From a virus: DNA of 64,000 bases. Every line of letters starts with the position of its first letter. Position 1 is the first letter of the stretch. A program made the translations under genes and the position numbers. Location: the IMG/VR virus record IMGVR_UViG_3300025168_014097, positions 1-64,000 of that record; one strand, given 5' to 3'. This document shows positions 25,027 through 33,491 of the stretch, piece after piece. A model generated the notes under the pieces. It did not search any database and was not told the origin of the DNA. It saw nothing but the letters and a program-made list of their open reading frames with translations.

Positions 25027-25955
25027 TATTGGTCTCCTTTTGAAGTTCTTGGCGTCACACTATGTTTTGGCTCTGCTTTATTTTCTACTCTATCAGCTTC
25101 ATATTTCCACTTCGAATCACCTAATAACTTTTCTAATTCATCTTCCTTGATTTCATAGAAATTTTCTGATGCTGGGAAAACTCCACCTCTTACCTCATCT
25201 CTATATTGTTCTAACGATGATTTAATTAACTGTCCTGCTTCACAATATCTCTTTACAAATTTAGATTTAAAGTCCCAGAATAATCCTATTAAGTCATGCA
25301 TGATTACCAATTGACCATCTACTTCATCACCTGCTCCAATACCGTAAACTGGTATATCCAATTCTTTAGCTATCATTGCAGCTGGTTCTTTTGGCATTGC
25401 TTCTAACAATAATGCTGAGCATCCTGCTTCTTGTAAAGCTATAGCTTGATTAAGTACAAGTTCAGCTTGGTCAGCTGTTTTACCTTGCACTCTATATCCA
25501 CCCATTTTTGCTCTCGTATGAGGAGTCAATCCTAAATGACTCATAACCATAATCCCAGAATCGCATATAGCTTTAATTCTTTCTACCATTGCTCCTTCCA
25601 CTTTAACCATATCCATTCCCGCTTTTATAAATCTACCAGCGTTTTCTACTGCGCTTTCATTTGATATTTGATATGACATGTAAGGCATATCACCTATTAA
25701 AAATGCATCACTAGCACCTCTTGATACAGACTCTGCTGCTGATATCATTTGATCCATAGTTACTGGGATTGTTGTTTTATGACCTAATGTAGTCATCCCC
25801 AACGAATCACCAACTAGAATTACATCTACTCCTGCTCCATCTGCAATATATGCTTGTGGATAATCGTAAGCTGTTACAGCTACAGTTTTAATTCCTTCTC
25901 TTTTGTGCTTTCTCAACTTAATAATAGTTGTTTTTGTTTTGCTATCTGCTGCCAT
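25026..25955 (-). CDS. panB: Ketopantoate hydroxymethyltransferase (PanB)
   Basis: This 309-residue protein carries VAVTAYDYPQAYIADGAGVD, VILVGDSLGMTTLGHKTT (metal Asp) near residue 45, LIGDMPYMSY (metal Asp) near 85, MVKVEGA (metal Glu) near 116, GYRVQGKTADQA near 153 and the catalytic Glu in LLLEAMPKEPA near 183. These are the full PanB signature. PanB transfers a hydroxymethyl group from methylene-THF to 2-ketoisovalerate for pantothenate and CoA. The C-terminus has about 40 extra charged residues. In this cassette it might instead hydroxymethylate another keto acid. AAAGGAG lies seven bases before ATG. Confidence 0.85.
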   Translation of the reverse strand: MAADSKTKTTIIKLRKHKREGIKTVAVTAYDYPQAYIADGAGVDVILVGDSLGMTTLGHKTTIPVTMDQMISAAESVSRGASDAFLIGDMPYMSYQISNESAVENAGRFIKAGMDMVKVEGAMVERIKAICDSGIMVMSHLGLTPHTRAKMGGYRVQGKTADQAELVLNQAIALQEAGCSALLLEAMPKEPAAMIAKELDIPVYGIGAGDEVDGQLVIMHDLIGLFWDFKSKFVKRYCEAGQLIKSSLEQYRDEVRGGVFPASENFYEIKEDELEKLLGDSKWKYEADRVENKAEPKHSVTPRTSKGDQ

Positions 25956-25967
25956 GTTATTTCTCCT

Positions 25968-26498
25968 TTATTTATCGTTATAATGATCACCATACTCTAT
26001 TAGTAATGTCGATCCTTTCCTTTCATATGCCTTTTCAAATTCAGACACAATTTCTTTTGGTTCGTTTAATAGTACTATTTTTATTTCACCCAATATAGAT
26101 TGCAATGCTTCTGTATAATCTATAGTGTGTTGGACGCCTCCGTTCAATGGAGTCGTAGACCCAATTGAAGTTCTTATGATTACTTTTGGTTTCCAATTAT
26201 TCTCAGTCATTATTTGAAATTTATCTAAATGATTTACTAATTGATCCATTGCTCTCATTAGGAAATCAAACCGTGGATAGCAACTAATTGGCGTTAAACC
26301 TTCCAATGCCATACCAGTTGCTATACCCATTTGTACTTCTTCAAATACTGGCATTTCCAGTCTTTTATCTTCTGATACTGTACTTAATGTATTAAATATA
26401 GCATTGCCACTATACGATACTGATTGACCTAAAAAAATCGTATCATCTTTTTCAGCTAGCCATTCCATTGCTTTAATTATTTCGTCTTTATATTTCAT
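25968..26498 (-). CDS. Miniature E1 beta-like TPP enzyme subunit
   Basis: This 176-residue protein begins MKYKDEIIKAMEWLAEKDDT and has LEMPVFEEVQMGIATGMALE near residue 50, the E1-beta segment with the TPP-activating Glu. SCYPRFDFLMRAMDQLVNHL and IIRTSIGSTTPLNGG follow. It matches only the pyrimidine-binding domain of 2-oxoacid dehydrogenase E1 beta (normally ~325 residues); the C-terminal domain is missing. I chose ATG 26498; the frame to 26558 would overlap the alpha-like gene by 50 bases. It pairs with the next upstream gene. Confidence 0.7.
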   Translation of the reverse strand: MKYKDEIIKAMEWLAEKDDTIFLGQSVSYSGNAIFNTLSTVSEDKRLEMPVFEEVQMGIATGMALEGLTPISCYPRFDFLMRAMDQLVNHLDKFQIMTENNWKPKVIIRTSIGSTTPLNGGVQHTIDYTEALQSILGEIKIVLLNEPKEIVSEFEKAYERKGSTLLIEYGDHYNDK

Positions 26499-26508
26499 AA
26501 CATCTCTC

Positions 26509-27132
26509 CTAGAATAAAACCCAATTGCCAGTTCCGTGGTGTGGAAATACTCTATCATATTTATAATAAATTACATCCTCTGGAACATCTCTTTTTACAC
26601 CACCCCAAGTTTCGTCAGTTGGTGTGTTAGTACTCATATTATTATCTTCTACTACAAACTGTAATGGTAAATCAAAATTCTTTGCATATTTATATGCTTC
26701 ATAAAACAATCCACTTTCAAATGTCATATCACCAATGAAACACCAAGTCTTTCTATCACTTCCCATTTCTTTCTGAGCTTTAGCTGTACCTAATGCTATT
26801 GGAATAGTTCCTCCTACAATAGATGAAGTATACAGTTTTGGTTCTTTAGAATAAACACTCATACTTTTTCCACGAACAATTAGGTCCTTCAAGATTTCTT
26901 GATCGACACCGTGTAATAATGCGTGATAATGATTTCTCCAACTAGAGAATACCCAATCATCTGGGTGAACATATTGAAATATATCTATCAGATTATCTTC
27001 ATTCCCTCCTGATAAATGAACAGGGCCTGGTATTTTTCCAGCTTCATATATTAATTTAATATCTTCCTCAAAATCTATGAGATCTTTTGCTGTTAAGTTA
27101 ACATCTTTATGTTTTATCAATCCTGGCTTCAT
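26509..27132 (-). CDS. Miniature E1 alpha-like TPP enzyme subunit
   Basis: This 207-residue protein has the E1-alpha plan in short form: WRNHYHALLHGVDQEIL near residue 65, SSIVGGTIPIALGTAKAQKE near 103, and the TPP/Mg motif CFIGDMTFESGLFYEAYKYA near 131, ending VVEDNNMSTNTPT. Normal E1 alpha has 330-400 residues. Parts of the C-terminus used for E2 binding are missing, so a stand-alone decarboxylase or ligase that transfers an acyl or ketol group is more likely than a dehydrogenase complex. It precedes the beta-like gene by ten bases. Confidence 0.7.
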   Translation of the reverse strand: MKPGLIKHKDVNLTAKDLIDFEEDIKLIYEAGKIPGPVHLSGGNEDNLIDIFQYVHPDDWVFSSWRNHYHALLHGVDQEILKDLIVRGKSMSVYSKEPKLYTSSIVGGTIPIALGTAKAQKEMGSDRKTWCFIGDMTFESGLFYEAYKYAKNFDLPLQFVVEDNNMSTNTPTDETWGGVKRDVPEDVIYYKYDRVFPHHGTGNWVLF

Positions 27133-28127
27133 GTTAAGTATCCCTCTTTATTTTTATTATACCATTCTATAGTTTTTTTGATTCCTTCATCAATATTAAC
27201 TTCAGGCTTCCACCCTAACTCATCAAAAGCTTTTTGTGAATTAAGTGCTAATTTTGTATTAATGCTTGGCTTTGTCAAATCGTGAGTTATCGTCAGATTT
27301 TTTCCTGAGTGTTTTACTATTTTATTTACAATATCTTTTACCGAAATACTTGTACCATTTCCAACGTTATATAACTTGTATATAGATTTTTGCAAATTTA
27401 CAGCCTTATCAATAAAATTTACAACATCTGAAACATATAGTAGGTCTCGCTCAGTTGATCCATCTCCCCAAACTACCATTTCATCTCCTTCAGTTGCTTC
27501 CATTGCTTTTGTAATAGTTGCACCAAACATATGAGATTTTTCTAAATCGTATTTATCGTAAGGGCCGTAAGTGTTTGAATGACGTATGACAGTATGTTTA
27601 GTTCTTCCTAATTTAGAGTAAAATTCACACATTTTTTCTACATAAACTTTTGTCCACCCAACTCCAAAATATGCATCAAATATACCCTCATCTAATGAAA
27701 AATCCATCTCAGTTACTGGCGATCTTTCTGGATTGTACATTACTCCACAACTTAGAAATAAAAAGTGGCCAACATTATAATCATAACATGCTCGTAACAA
27801 TAATGAATTCATTACTGCATTGTCAGTAACATGTAGGTATGGCTTTTCTAATATATCCTTTGCTCCAGATGTATTTGCAGCTGCCATAATTACAACATCG
27901 TATTGTGGTGTACGCTTAAATACATGATCTATTCCTGATTGTGTTGTTATATCACATGAGAGATGTTGTTGACCAGTTACACCTTTATATCTCCACGGTC
28001 TAGTATTACATACAGTCCATACATCATATTGCTCTGGCTTAGATTTATAATAATTGTAGATGTTCATTCCCATGAATCCAGTTGCACCTACTATCAATAC
28101 GCTAGTTTTATCTTGTTTTTTACTCAT
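27129..28127 (-). CDS. Extended SDR, Fcl-like, with Val at the catalytic Tyr position
   Basis: This 332-residue protein has VLIVGATGFMGMNIYNYY near residue 10, VIMAAANTSGAKD near 80, FLSCGVMYNPE near 124, RHSNTYGPYDKYDLEKSHM near 184 and VVWGDGSTERDLLYVSDVV near 225. This is the Fcl/GDP-fucose-synthase style of nucleotide-sugar SDR. The YxxxK site reads FGVGWTK (about residues 154-160), so Val stands where related proteins have GYGW. A Tyr three residues earlier cannot take that place directly. It is the first gene after the promoter at 28153-28183 and thus heads the sugar-precursor operon. Confidence 0.7.
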   Translation of the reverse strand: MSKKQDKTSVLIVGATGFMGMNIYNYYKSKPEQYDVWTVCNTRPWRYKGVTGQQHLSCDITTQSGIDHVFKRTPQYDVVIMAAANTSGAKDILEKPYLHVTDNAVMNSLLLRACYDYNVGHFLFLSCGVMYNPERSPVTEMDFSLDEGIFDAYFGVGWTKVYVEKMCEFYSKLGRTKHTVIRHSNTYGPYDKYDLEKSHMFGATITKAMEATEGDEMVVWGDGSTERDLLYVSDVVNFIDKAVNLQKSIYKLYNVGNGTSISVKDIVNKIVKHSGKNLTITHDLTKPSINTKLALNSQKAFDELGWKPEVNIDEGIKKTIEWYNKNKEGYLT

Positions 28128-28152
28128 AACCTTTTCTTTTAATATTAATTGT

Positions 28153-28183
28153 AATATACGAAATTTATTTCAATTGTGCAACT
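28153..28183 (-). promoter_or_regulatory. Promoter (AGTTGC-N19-TATATT), heads nucleotide-sugar operon
   Basis: On the minus strand AGTTGC (28183-28178) is followed after exactly 19 bases by TATATT (28158-28153), with TTTCG just before the -10/-7 box. The first start codon is 25 bases downstream. One of eight copies with identical spacing. Confidence 0.75.
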
Positions 28184-28950
28184 TCCAAGCCATTTATTAC
28201 ACGTTGTACATCATCTTCTATTATGTTGTAATGTGCTGTGATTCCATCCGGTCTGGTTGGTGGTAATTCATCTCGCACGTGTTCTCCACCCATACATTTA
28301 TGTGACAGTTGAATGTTAGGTTCAATAATTTCGAAATTATAACCTTTCGTTTTTGCTATATTATTCCAAACAGTCCATTTGGTATCCGTAGATGCGTGAA
28401 ACTCCATATAACCTTGGAGCTCTATAATTTTACTGTGGATAAATGGAATTGCAAGAAAGTCTTCAGTTGTAAACCCTTCCCCCGAAAATCCATTTACTCC
28501 ATCTAAAAAAGTAGATTTTACGATACTCACTTTACCGCTATTGCTCTCCATTATACCTTCCCATCCAACCGTTTTCATAGTTACATCATCGCTAAAAGGA
28601 AGTATGAATTCTCCTTCAGCTGCTGTAGCAAGTTCGTTCCACATCCTCCACAGATCTACATAACCTCCATACCTATCTCCTTTCAATAACTTCATATCAA
28701 ATACTTTATCGTATTTGTCTAATAAATGAAGATTGTCTAAAGTATTATGGTCATCATTATCAACACGTAAAATTATTTCTATCTTATCTTTATGTTCTGT
28801 AGTATTGTAGATCGATTCTAATGATGGGATCAACCCTCCTTCTTGAGCAAATCCATCATTATGAAAAGTTGGTATCATTCTATTTCTTGTAGGCATGATT
28901 ATAGATACCAACTTTTTATATTGGTTTGGTTTGATTGTAAATTCTTTCAT
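28165..28950 (-). CDS. GT2-like glycosyltransferase
   Basis: This 261-residue protein has LVSIIMPTRNRMIPTF near residue 14, IEIILRVDNDDHNTLDNL near 58 and GEFILPFSDDVTM near 113 as the DxD-like site. The plan matches the protein at 13953-14750. Its 3' end overlaps the promoter of the following operon, so that promoter lies partly inside coding sequence. Confidence 0.65.
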   Translation of the reverse strand: MKEFTIKPNQYKKLVSIIMPTRNRMIPTFHNDGFAQEGGLIPSLESIYNTTEHKDKIEIILRVDNDDHNTLDNLHLLDKYDKVFDMKLLKGDRYGGYVDLWRMWNELATAAEGEFILPFSDDVTMKTVGWEGIMESNSGKVSIVKSTFLDGVNGFSGEGFTTEDFLAIPFIHSKIIELQGYMEFHASTDTKWTVWNNIAKTKGYNFEIIEPNIQLSHKCMGGEHVRDELPPTRPDGITAHYNIIEDDVQRVINGLEVAQLK

Positions 28951-28951
28951 A

Positions 28952-29650
28952 TTATATATCTACTTTTATCCATTTTAACCATCCTCGTATTTCTACTGTA
29001 AATTTTTCTTCAACATCAGCTGGTCTGAAATCCTTATCAGCATATTGTTGTCCTTCATGTAATATTTTTTCATTATTTTGGAAGTCTGTATCTGAATCTA
29101 GAGGTTTATTATCTTTATGGTGAAATGCATAAAACATTCCTTCATCATTTCTATGCCATTCTATATTTAATAACTCTTTTGCTCGAGTTCTCGTATCATC
29201 ATCTTCCTTGCCCCATCCTATATACATAGAATTCAATCCTTTCATTTGATTCCAATGACTACGTGTTAAAATAAATACTCCTCCAGAATGATCACCAACA
29301 TCTATGTGGAATTTTTGATATCCTAATGGAATATCCATCTTGCCTAAAGATTTATCATTTTCATCTAAGAATATAACATTTCTAACTGGGTATGTTGGTT
29401 TATTGTCTATAACATCATATGATACATTGTCTGATGGCCAATGATCCACATCGTGAAATATAAGTACCTCACCCTGTGCTTGTTCTGCAGCTATATTATA
29501 GAGTGTATTCTTTCTAAACTTGTTAGCTCCTAACTGTTCTGATACAATAATCTCATACTCTGTATCTTTAAACTTTTCATGTAATCGTGGTAATAACTTT
29601 TTAAGATGTTCTTCACGATCTCTGTATGTAATTATAATTGAATACTTCAT
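28952..29650 (-). CDS. GT7-like (beta-1,4-galactosyltransferase-type) glycosyltransferase
   Basis: This 232-residue protein begins YSIIITYRDREEHLKKLLP, has FHDVDHWP (DxD-like) near residue 65, and then GGVFILTRSHWNQMKGLNSM and YIGWGKEDDDTRTRA near residues 127-155. The W-G-W/K-x-E-D-D-D signature is the hallmark of GT7 galactosyl- and N-acetylgalactosaminyltransferases, better known from animals but present in bacteria and phages. Donor and acceptor are unknown. It overlaps the next upstream gene by four bases. Confidence 0.75.
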   Translation of the reverse strand: MKYSIIITYRDREEHLKKLLPRLHEKFKDTEYEIIVSEQLGANKFRKNTLYNIAAEQAQGEVLIFHDVDHWPSDNVSYDVIDNKPTYPVRNVIFLDENDKSLGKMDIPLGYQKFHIDVGDHSGGVFILTRSHWNQMKGLNSMYIGWGKEDDDTRTRAKELLNIEWHRNDEGMFYAFHHKDNKPLDSDTDFQNNEKILHEGQQYADKDFRPADVEEKFTVEIRGWLKWIKVDI

Positions 29651-30522
29651 GATGAATACTTCTTTGTAAGTTTATCATACCATCCAGGCACTCGTTCATA
29701 TTGATGTAGTATTGGAAATATATTTCCATCTTCATTCATTACATATCCATCATCATTCATAATAGGAGCTGGTTCAAGAATGGTGTCTCCTAATTTAGGT
29801 CTCGCCTCTATAAGTGCACCAATCTGTGCAGCCCAATATTCTTTCGTCCCTGCCCATTGAGTTCTATCCTTATATACTGTATTCACTATCAGATTAAATG
29901 CTGGTTGATCTGAGTGCCATTGACCTACCGTCAGCAGGTATATATGGAGGCATAAATCGATTGCTGTATCTGCATTAGCTGCAAAGGAGCCCACATTAGA
30001 TACCATCATATCGTTTGCAAGATTCATAAATGTAATATCTCCAAACGATTTTCTGAAATTGTCTCTGTTCCAAGGTTCATTCCAATACTTCACACTTTCC
30101 GATGGTGAAATAATCTCTTTGGTCATATTATGATCTAACCATACAGTTGGATCATTCTGGAATATAATATCTCTCACGTCTGTATGTATTATGCGATTGA
30201 ATGTTCTTCCTTCTGATCTAAATTGGCATAGGAGCTGCCACATGTGAAAAAATCGTACATTATGTACTAGTAGATGTGCATTGGATGCATTTACTTGACT
30301 GCTGTTTGTTATGAAGTTATCTACGACTTGCCCTTTTGCATCTGTCGTTATTTCATATACTTCTATATCATTCTCACGGAGCTCATCTATAAGTGCTTTA
30401 TTAGAGTTATAAGATACCAATATCTTGTCTCCTTTAAATCCACACTGATTAACTGAATTTACCCAATTTTGTATTTGATCGAATTGATAATCTCCAATCG
30501 CTCCTATTATTAAATCCTTCAT
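29647..30522 (-). CDS. Putative glycosyltransferase
   Basis: This 291-residue protein has a GT-A-like plan: LIIGAIGDYQFDQIQNWV at the start, RIIHTDVRDIIFQNDP (DxxD acidic site) near residue 108, and QWHSDQPAFNLIVN near 215. The TDVRD and SDQPAFN pair is typical of nucleotide-sugar-binding proteins of unknown specificity. It overlaps both flanking glycosyltransferase genes by one to four bases. Confidence 0.6.
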   Translation of the reverse strand: MKDLIIGAIGDYQFDQIQNWVNSVNQCGFKGDKILVSYNSNKALIDELRENDIEVYEITTDAKGQVVDNFITNSSQVNASNAHLLVHNVRFFHMWQLLCQFRSEGRTFNRIIHTDVRDIIFQNDPTVWLDHNMTKEIISPSESVKYWNEPWNRDNFRKSFGDITFMNLANDMMVSNVGSFAANADTAIDLCLHIYLLTVGQWHSDQPAFNLIVNTVYKDRTQWAGTKEYWAAQIGALIEARPKLGDTILEPAPIMNDDGYVMNEDGNIFPILHQYERVPGWYDKLTKKYSS

Positions 30523-31145
30523 TATATTCCTCTATAGAATTCGTTTTGTGCTTCTTGTTTTGTTATTGATTTATGGTGTTGTATGGCGTATTTTGCATCG
30601 AATGGTAATCTACCGAATGCCTCATATCCATCTAACCGTTCGTGTACTGGTTGTATCCATTTTATGATTCCATTATTTTTATATATCCGCATTTGAGCAT
30701 CTGGCCAGTTAATCCAATTTTTATCATTTACCTGCCAGTTCCACTTCTCTACATGCTCATCAGTGATTCCTTCTACTGTATTCACTCTTGGCATCCAGAT
30801 TGCATCAACTTCATCATTCATCTTTATTATATCAGGTAATATACGAATTAAATCTAAGGGAAGCAACTCATCCGCATCTAAATTCACAATCCAATCTCCT
30901 GAGCATTTGCTTGTTAAAAAATTCTTCTGTGCTGCAAAGTCTTTATTGAGTGGATGAGTATACCATTTGAAATGGTTGTTACTTCGCGCATATGAATCAC
31001 ATATGAATTGAACTTTTTTTGTATGAGTCGTTTCATCTAAGACTACGACTACTTCGTCTGAAGTTCTAATATTTTCTAGCGATGTTAATAGTTCGTTGAG
31101 TTCTCTAGCTTCATTACATGCTAGTATTGCATAACTAATTTTCAT
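30522..31145 (-). CDS. GT2 glycosyltransferase, LPS-core (WaaE/KdtX) style
   Basis: This 207-residue protein begins MKISYAILACNEARELNELL and has EVVVVLDETTH and FAAQKNFLTSKCSGDWIVNL followed by DADELL, the GT2 metal site, near residue 93. QMRIYKNNGIIKWIQPVHER is the acceptor-side motif found in LPS-core glucosyltransferases of the WaaE group. It stops with NEFYRGI, slightly shorter than the usual ~250 residues. Confidence 0.7.
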   Translation of the reverse strand: MKISYAILACNEARELNELLTSLENIRTSDEVVVVLDETTHTKKVQFICDSYARSNNHFKWYTHPLNKDFAAQKNFLTSKCSGDWIVNLDADELLPLDLIRILPDIIKMNDEVDAIWMPRVNTVEGITDEHVEKWNWQVNDKNWINWPDAQMRIYKNNGIIKWIQPVHERLDGYEAFGRLPFDAKYAIQHHKSITKQEAQNEFYRGI

Positions 31146-31151
31146 AACGTA

Positions 31152-31715
31152 TTATTCCTTAGGCGGTTTTGGTGGTGCGGTAAAATCCATTTTATATTGT
31201 ATATCTGTAAAATTATACTGTACTACGTGACATCCTTTAATTCTATCTATATCGTAACTTCGATAATTTTCAACAAGTGCTTTTATACCTTTAATCCTGT
31301 CCCATTTAGCAAGTCCGTTCATCCCTGGAATATCTATGATTGGTATGAGGTTCCTGGCTACTCGAGTGACTGTTGGTTCTGGATGTTTGGGTTGTACTCG
31401 GGCTCCTATTTTAGGACCTGCCCACTGAACATCATAAGGCCTTGCTGCGAATATTAGGAATTGAGTTGGGGTAATTTTTTCCAAGTCTATTCCCCACATA
31501 TAGAATCCACGTGAATCAACATCATCTCCTCCTCCAGCTTGTCTTCCAAAATAAGGATCCGATACCCATAATAATCTTTTAACGTTTCTCGGTCCTTTTG
31601 GAGACTTTCCACTCCTATGATACGAACTTTGATACATGAATTCAACAATCATTCCTGCTTCTACCTTCATCTTACTTATCGGAAACTTTACCTTTGTATG
31701 TACGGCTGGATGCAT
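31152..31715 (-). CDS. Unknown phage protein
   Basis: This 187-residue protein has beta-rich, aromatic stretches: MIVEFMYQSSYHRSGKS, RLLWVSDPYFGRQAGG and RGFYMWGIDLEKITPTQFLI. The end is TAPPKPPKE. The pattern resembles small virion or DNA-end proteins of T4-like phages that have a strand-rich core, but I cannot assign it. It separates two groups of glycosyltransferase genes. Confidence 0.55.
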   Translation of the reverse strand: MHPAVHTKVKFPISKMKVEAGMIVEFMYQSSYHRSGKSPKGPRNVKRLLWVSDPYFGRQAGGGDDVDSRGFYMWGIDLEKITPTQFLIFAARPYDVQWAGPKIGARVQPKHPEPTVTRVARNLIPIIDIPGMNGLAKWDRIKGIKALVENYRSYDIDRIKGCHVVQYNFTDIQYKMDFTAPPKPPKE

Positions 31716-31716
31716 A

Positions 31717-32184
31717 TTATTTTGTTTCTTCGATTACTAGGCCTAAATTAGCTATTGCATCTGCAAATTGCCAACTTTCATATGCTATACTATTTTCCAT
31801 ATCAAGTCTATTAGTATAGAATTTTCCGTCTTGACCTTCAATTGGCCATTTTTGTTGTTCTTCTTCTGGAATTTCTATCTCAGGAGCAAATCTATACCCC
31901 CACTGATCCTTACTTGTTCCATCAGGAAAAACTATACCTTTTTCTGGAATTTGTATTACTGATGGGATCCAAACTATTCCTCGTGCCTCATCTTCAACTG
32001 CCAAATCTGTAATTAATTGTGGAGCATCTCTTAGCACATTTTCAATTGCTTCTGATCCTATTTTGTAATGTTCATTTGACGCATACCCACAATCAAATGA
32101 CATATATGCGTCGCCTTCTTCAAGTCTTTCGTGGAAGCAATTACCTAATCCATCCACCGGACATGTTATTTTTGTTCTAGACAT
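31717..32184 (-). CDS. Unknown phage protein with N-terminal Cys/His residues
   Basis: This 155-residue acidic protein begins MSRTKITCPVDGLGNCFHER and has DCGYASNEHYK soon after, so three Cys and two His lie in the first 40 residues and could bind a metal. Later it reads WIPSVIQIPEKGIVFPDGTS, a strand-rich segment. Two base spacing links it with the previous gene. Function is unknown. Confidence 0.55.
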   Translation of the reverse strand: MSRTKITCPVDGLGNCFHERLEEGDAYMSFDCGYASNEHYKIGSEAIENVLRDAPQLITDLAVEDEARGIVWIPSVIQIPEKGIVFPDGTSKDQWGYRFAPEIEIPEEEQQKWPIEGQDGKFYTNRLDMENSIAYESWQFADAIANLGLVIEETK

Positions 32185-32186
32185 TA

Positions 32187-33491
32187 TTATTCTCCCGCTT
32201 TTTGTAAGGTTGGTAACTCAATTGAATCAAATGATGGTAACGTCATTGGTATTTCCGATGCTGGTTTTGGAACATACTTTTCAACTAGTTGTGTGAACTT
32301 ATCATTCATCACATCCATACTGCCATTTTTTGTTATATAATGACGTTGACGTCTTCCCAAATCTTTAATATTTTTATATTTATTAAATGCATCTTGCATT
32401 GCTTTTTTAGCAAATTTATAGTTTGCATAAAACCAAGATGATTCTTTCAATATAACCTTATCCCAGACTGCACTTTCATGAACTGGAGTTACACTACCGA
32501 CGAGTCTAACTGAATGTTTTAGAAAGTCCTTGTGTCCGGACCACCACGTTGATATGATTGGCTTTCCACTTGTACTGAATTCTGCTAATGGTCGCCCATA
32601 CCCCTCTCCGTGAGTAAATGATACCATAGTTTTTACCTTTGGATGATTGTATAGTGAGTTTACTTCTGAATCTGTTAGTTCACCATGAATAAGATAAATC
32701 TTTGGTGGATTATCAAATCTATCAGTGATATCTTTAATCTTAGCTTTCATTTGCTCTCTATCAATTATACTGAAGGTTGCATGTGATGTTTTTAGAATCA
32801 TTGCAGGTTGTTTTGATTTACCATCAAACGCACTACAAAATGTTTCAATACATCCTCCGATATCTTTCCTGTCGTGGGTATGACCTCCTGATAGCCAATG
32901 ACCCATTTGTAAGAAGCAGAAATCTTCTGGTATTACATCAAGCATTTCTTGAATAGATGTATCTATAGTATTTTTAGAATCGTGCTTAGTTATGGCAAAA
33001 TAAGTATCTAGATCCACTCCTTCTAACAAAACTTCTATTGGTTTTTGTAACTGTAGTTTTGCGACCTCATTCCCATTATCCATTTTGGAATATACAGTCT
33101 CTATCAAAGTTTGCTTAGAATGGTGGGAAGGTACAATTATTAGATCCATTCTATTACATCCATCTAACCATTCATTATGTACTAATGTAGTTTCCATACC
33201 AGCTGTTATTCCTATATTGTAATTCCCTAACGGTTGAAATTCGTTTGGTACTGATAGTTGTACAAATACGTCTGGTTTTGGAAGACTACCTGCTTGTGGG
33301 TTATGTATTAAATTAGTGATATCACTATCACCTTCTCCTAATGCATTCATTGGAGTGTTTCCCCACCTTAAGCTAATTACCTTTATATCAAATTTATCCA
33401 TTGCAATTAAACTTCTTACAAGATCTCTTGCATGATCACCATATCCTGATCTAGTTGCTATTGGTCCTTGAAATACTAAAAATGGTCTCAT
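32187..33491 (-). CDS. GT4-type glycosyltransferase
   Basis: This 434-residue protein has the two-Rossmann GT-B plan. FLVFQGPIATRSGYGDHARD near the start is the Gly-rich acceptor loop, and LIIVPSHHSKQTL marks the domain joint. FLQMGHWLSGG follows near residue 206, and the end motif FTHGEGYGRPLAEFSTSGKP near 303 is the donor-binding E-x7-E region of GT4. It overlaps the upstream GT4 gene by four bases. Confidence 0.75.
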   Translation of the reverse strand: MRPFLVFQGPIATRSGYGDHARDLVRSLIAMDKFDIKVISLRWGNTPMNALGEGDSDITNLIHNPQAGSLPKPDVFVQLSVPNEFQPLGNYNIGITAGMETTLVHNEWLDGCNRMDLIIVPSHHSKQTLIETVYSKMDNGNEVAKLQLQKPIEVLLEGVDLDTYFAITKHDSKNTIDTSIQEMLDVIPEDFCFLQMGHWLSGGHTHDRKDIGGCIETFCSAFDGKSKQPAMILKTSHATFSIIDREQMKAKIKDITDRFDNPPKIYLIHGELTDSEVNSLYNHPKVKTMVSFTHGEGYGRPLAEFSTSGKPIISTWWSGHKDFLKHSVRLVGSVTPVHESAVWDKVILKESSWFYANYKFAKKAMQDAFNKYKNIKDLGRRQRHYITKNGSMDVMNDKFTQLVEKYVPKPASEIPMTLPSFDSIELPTLQKAGE

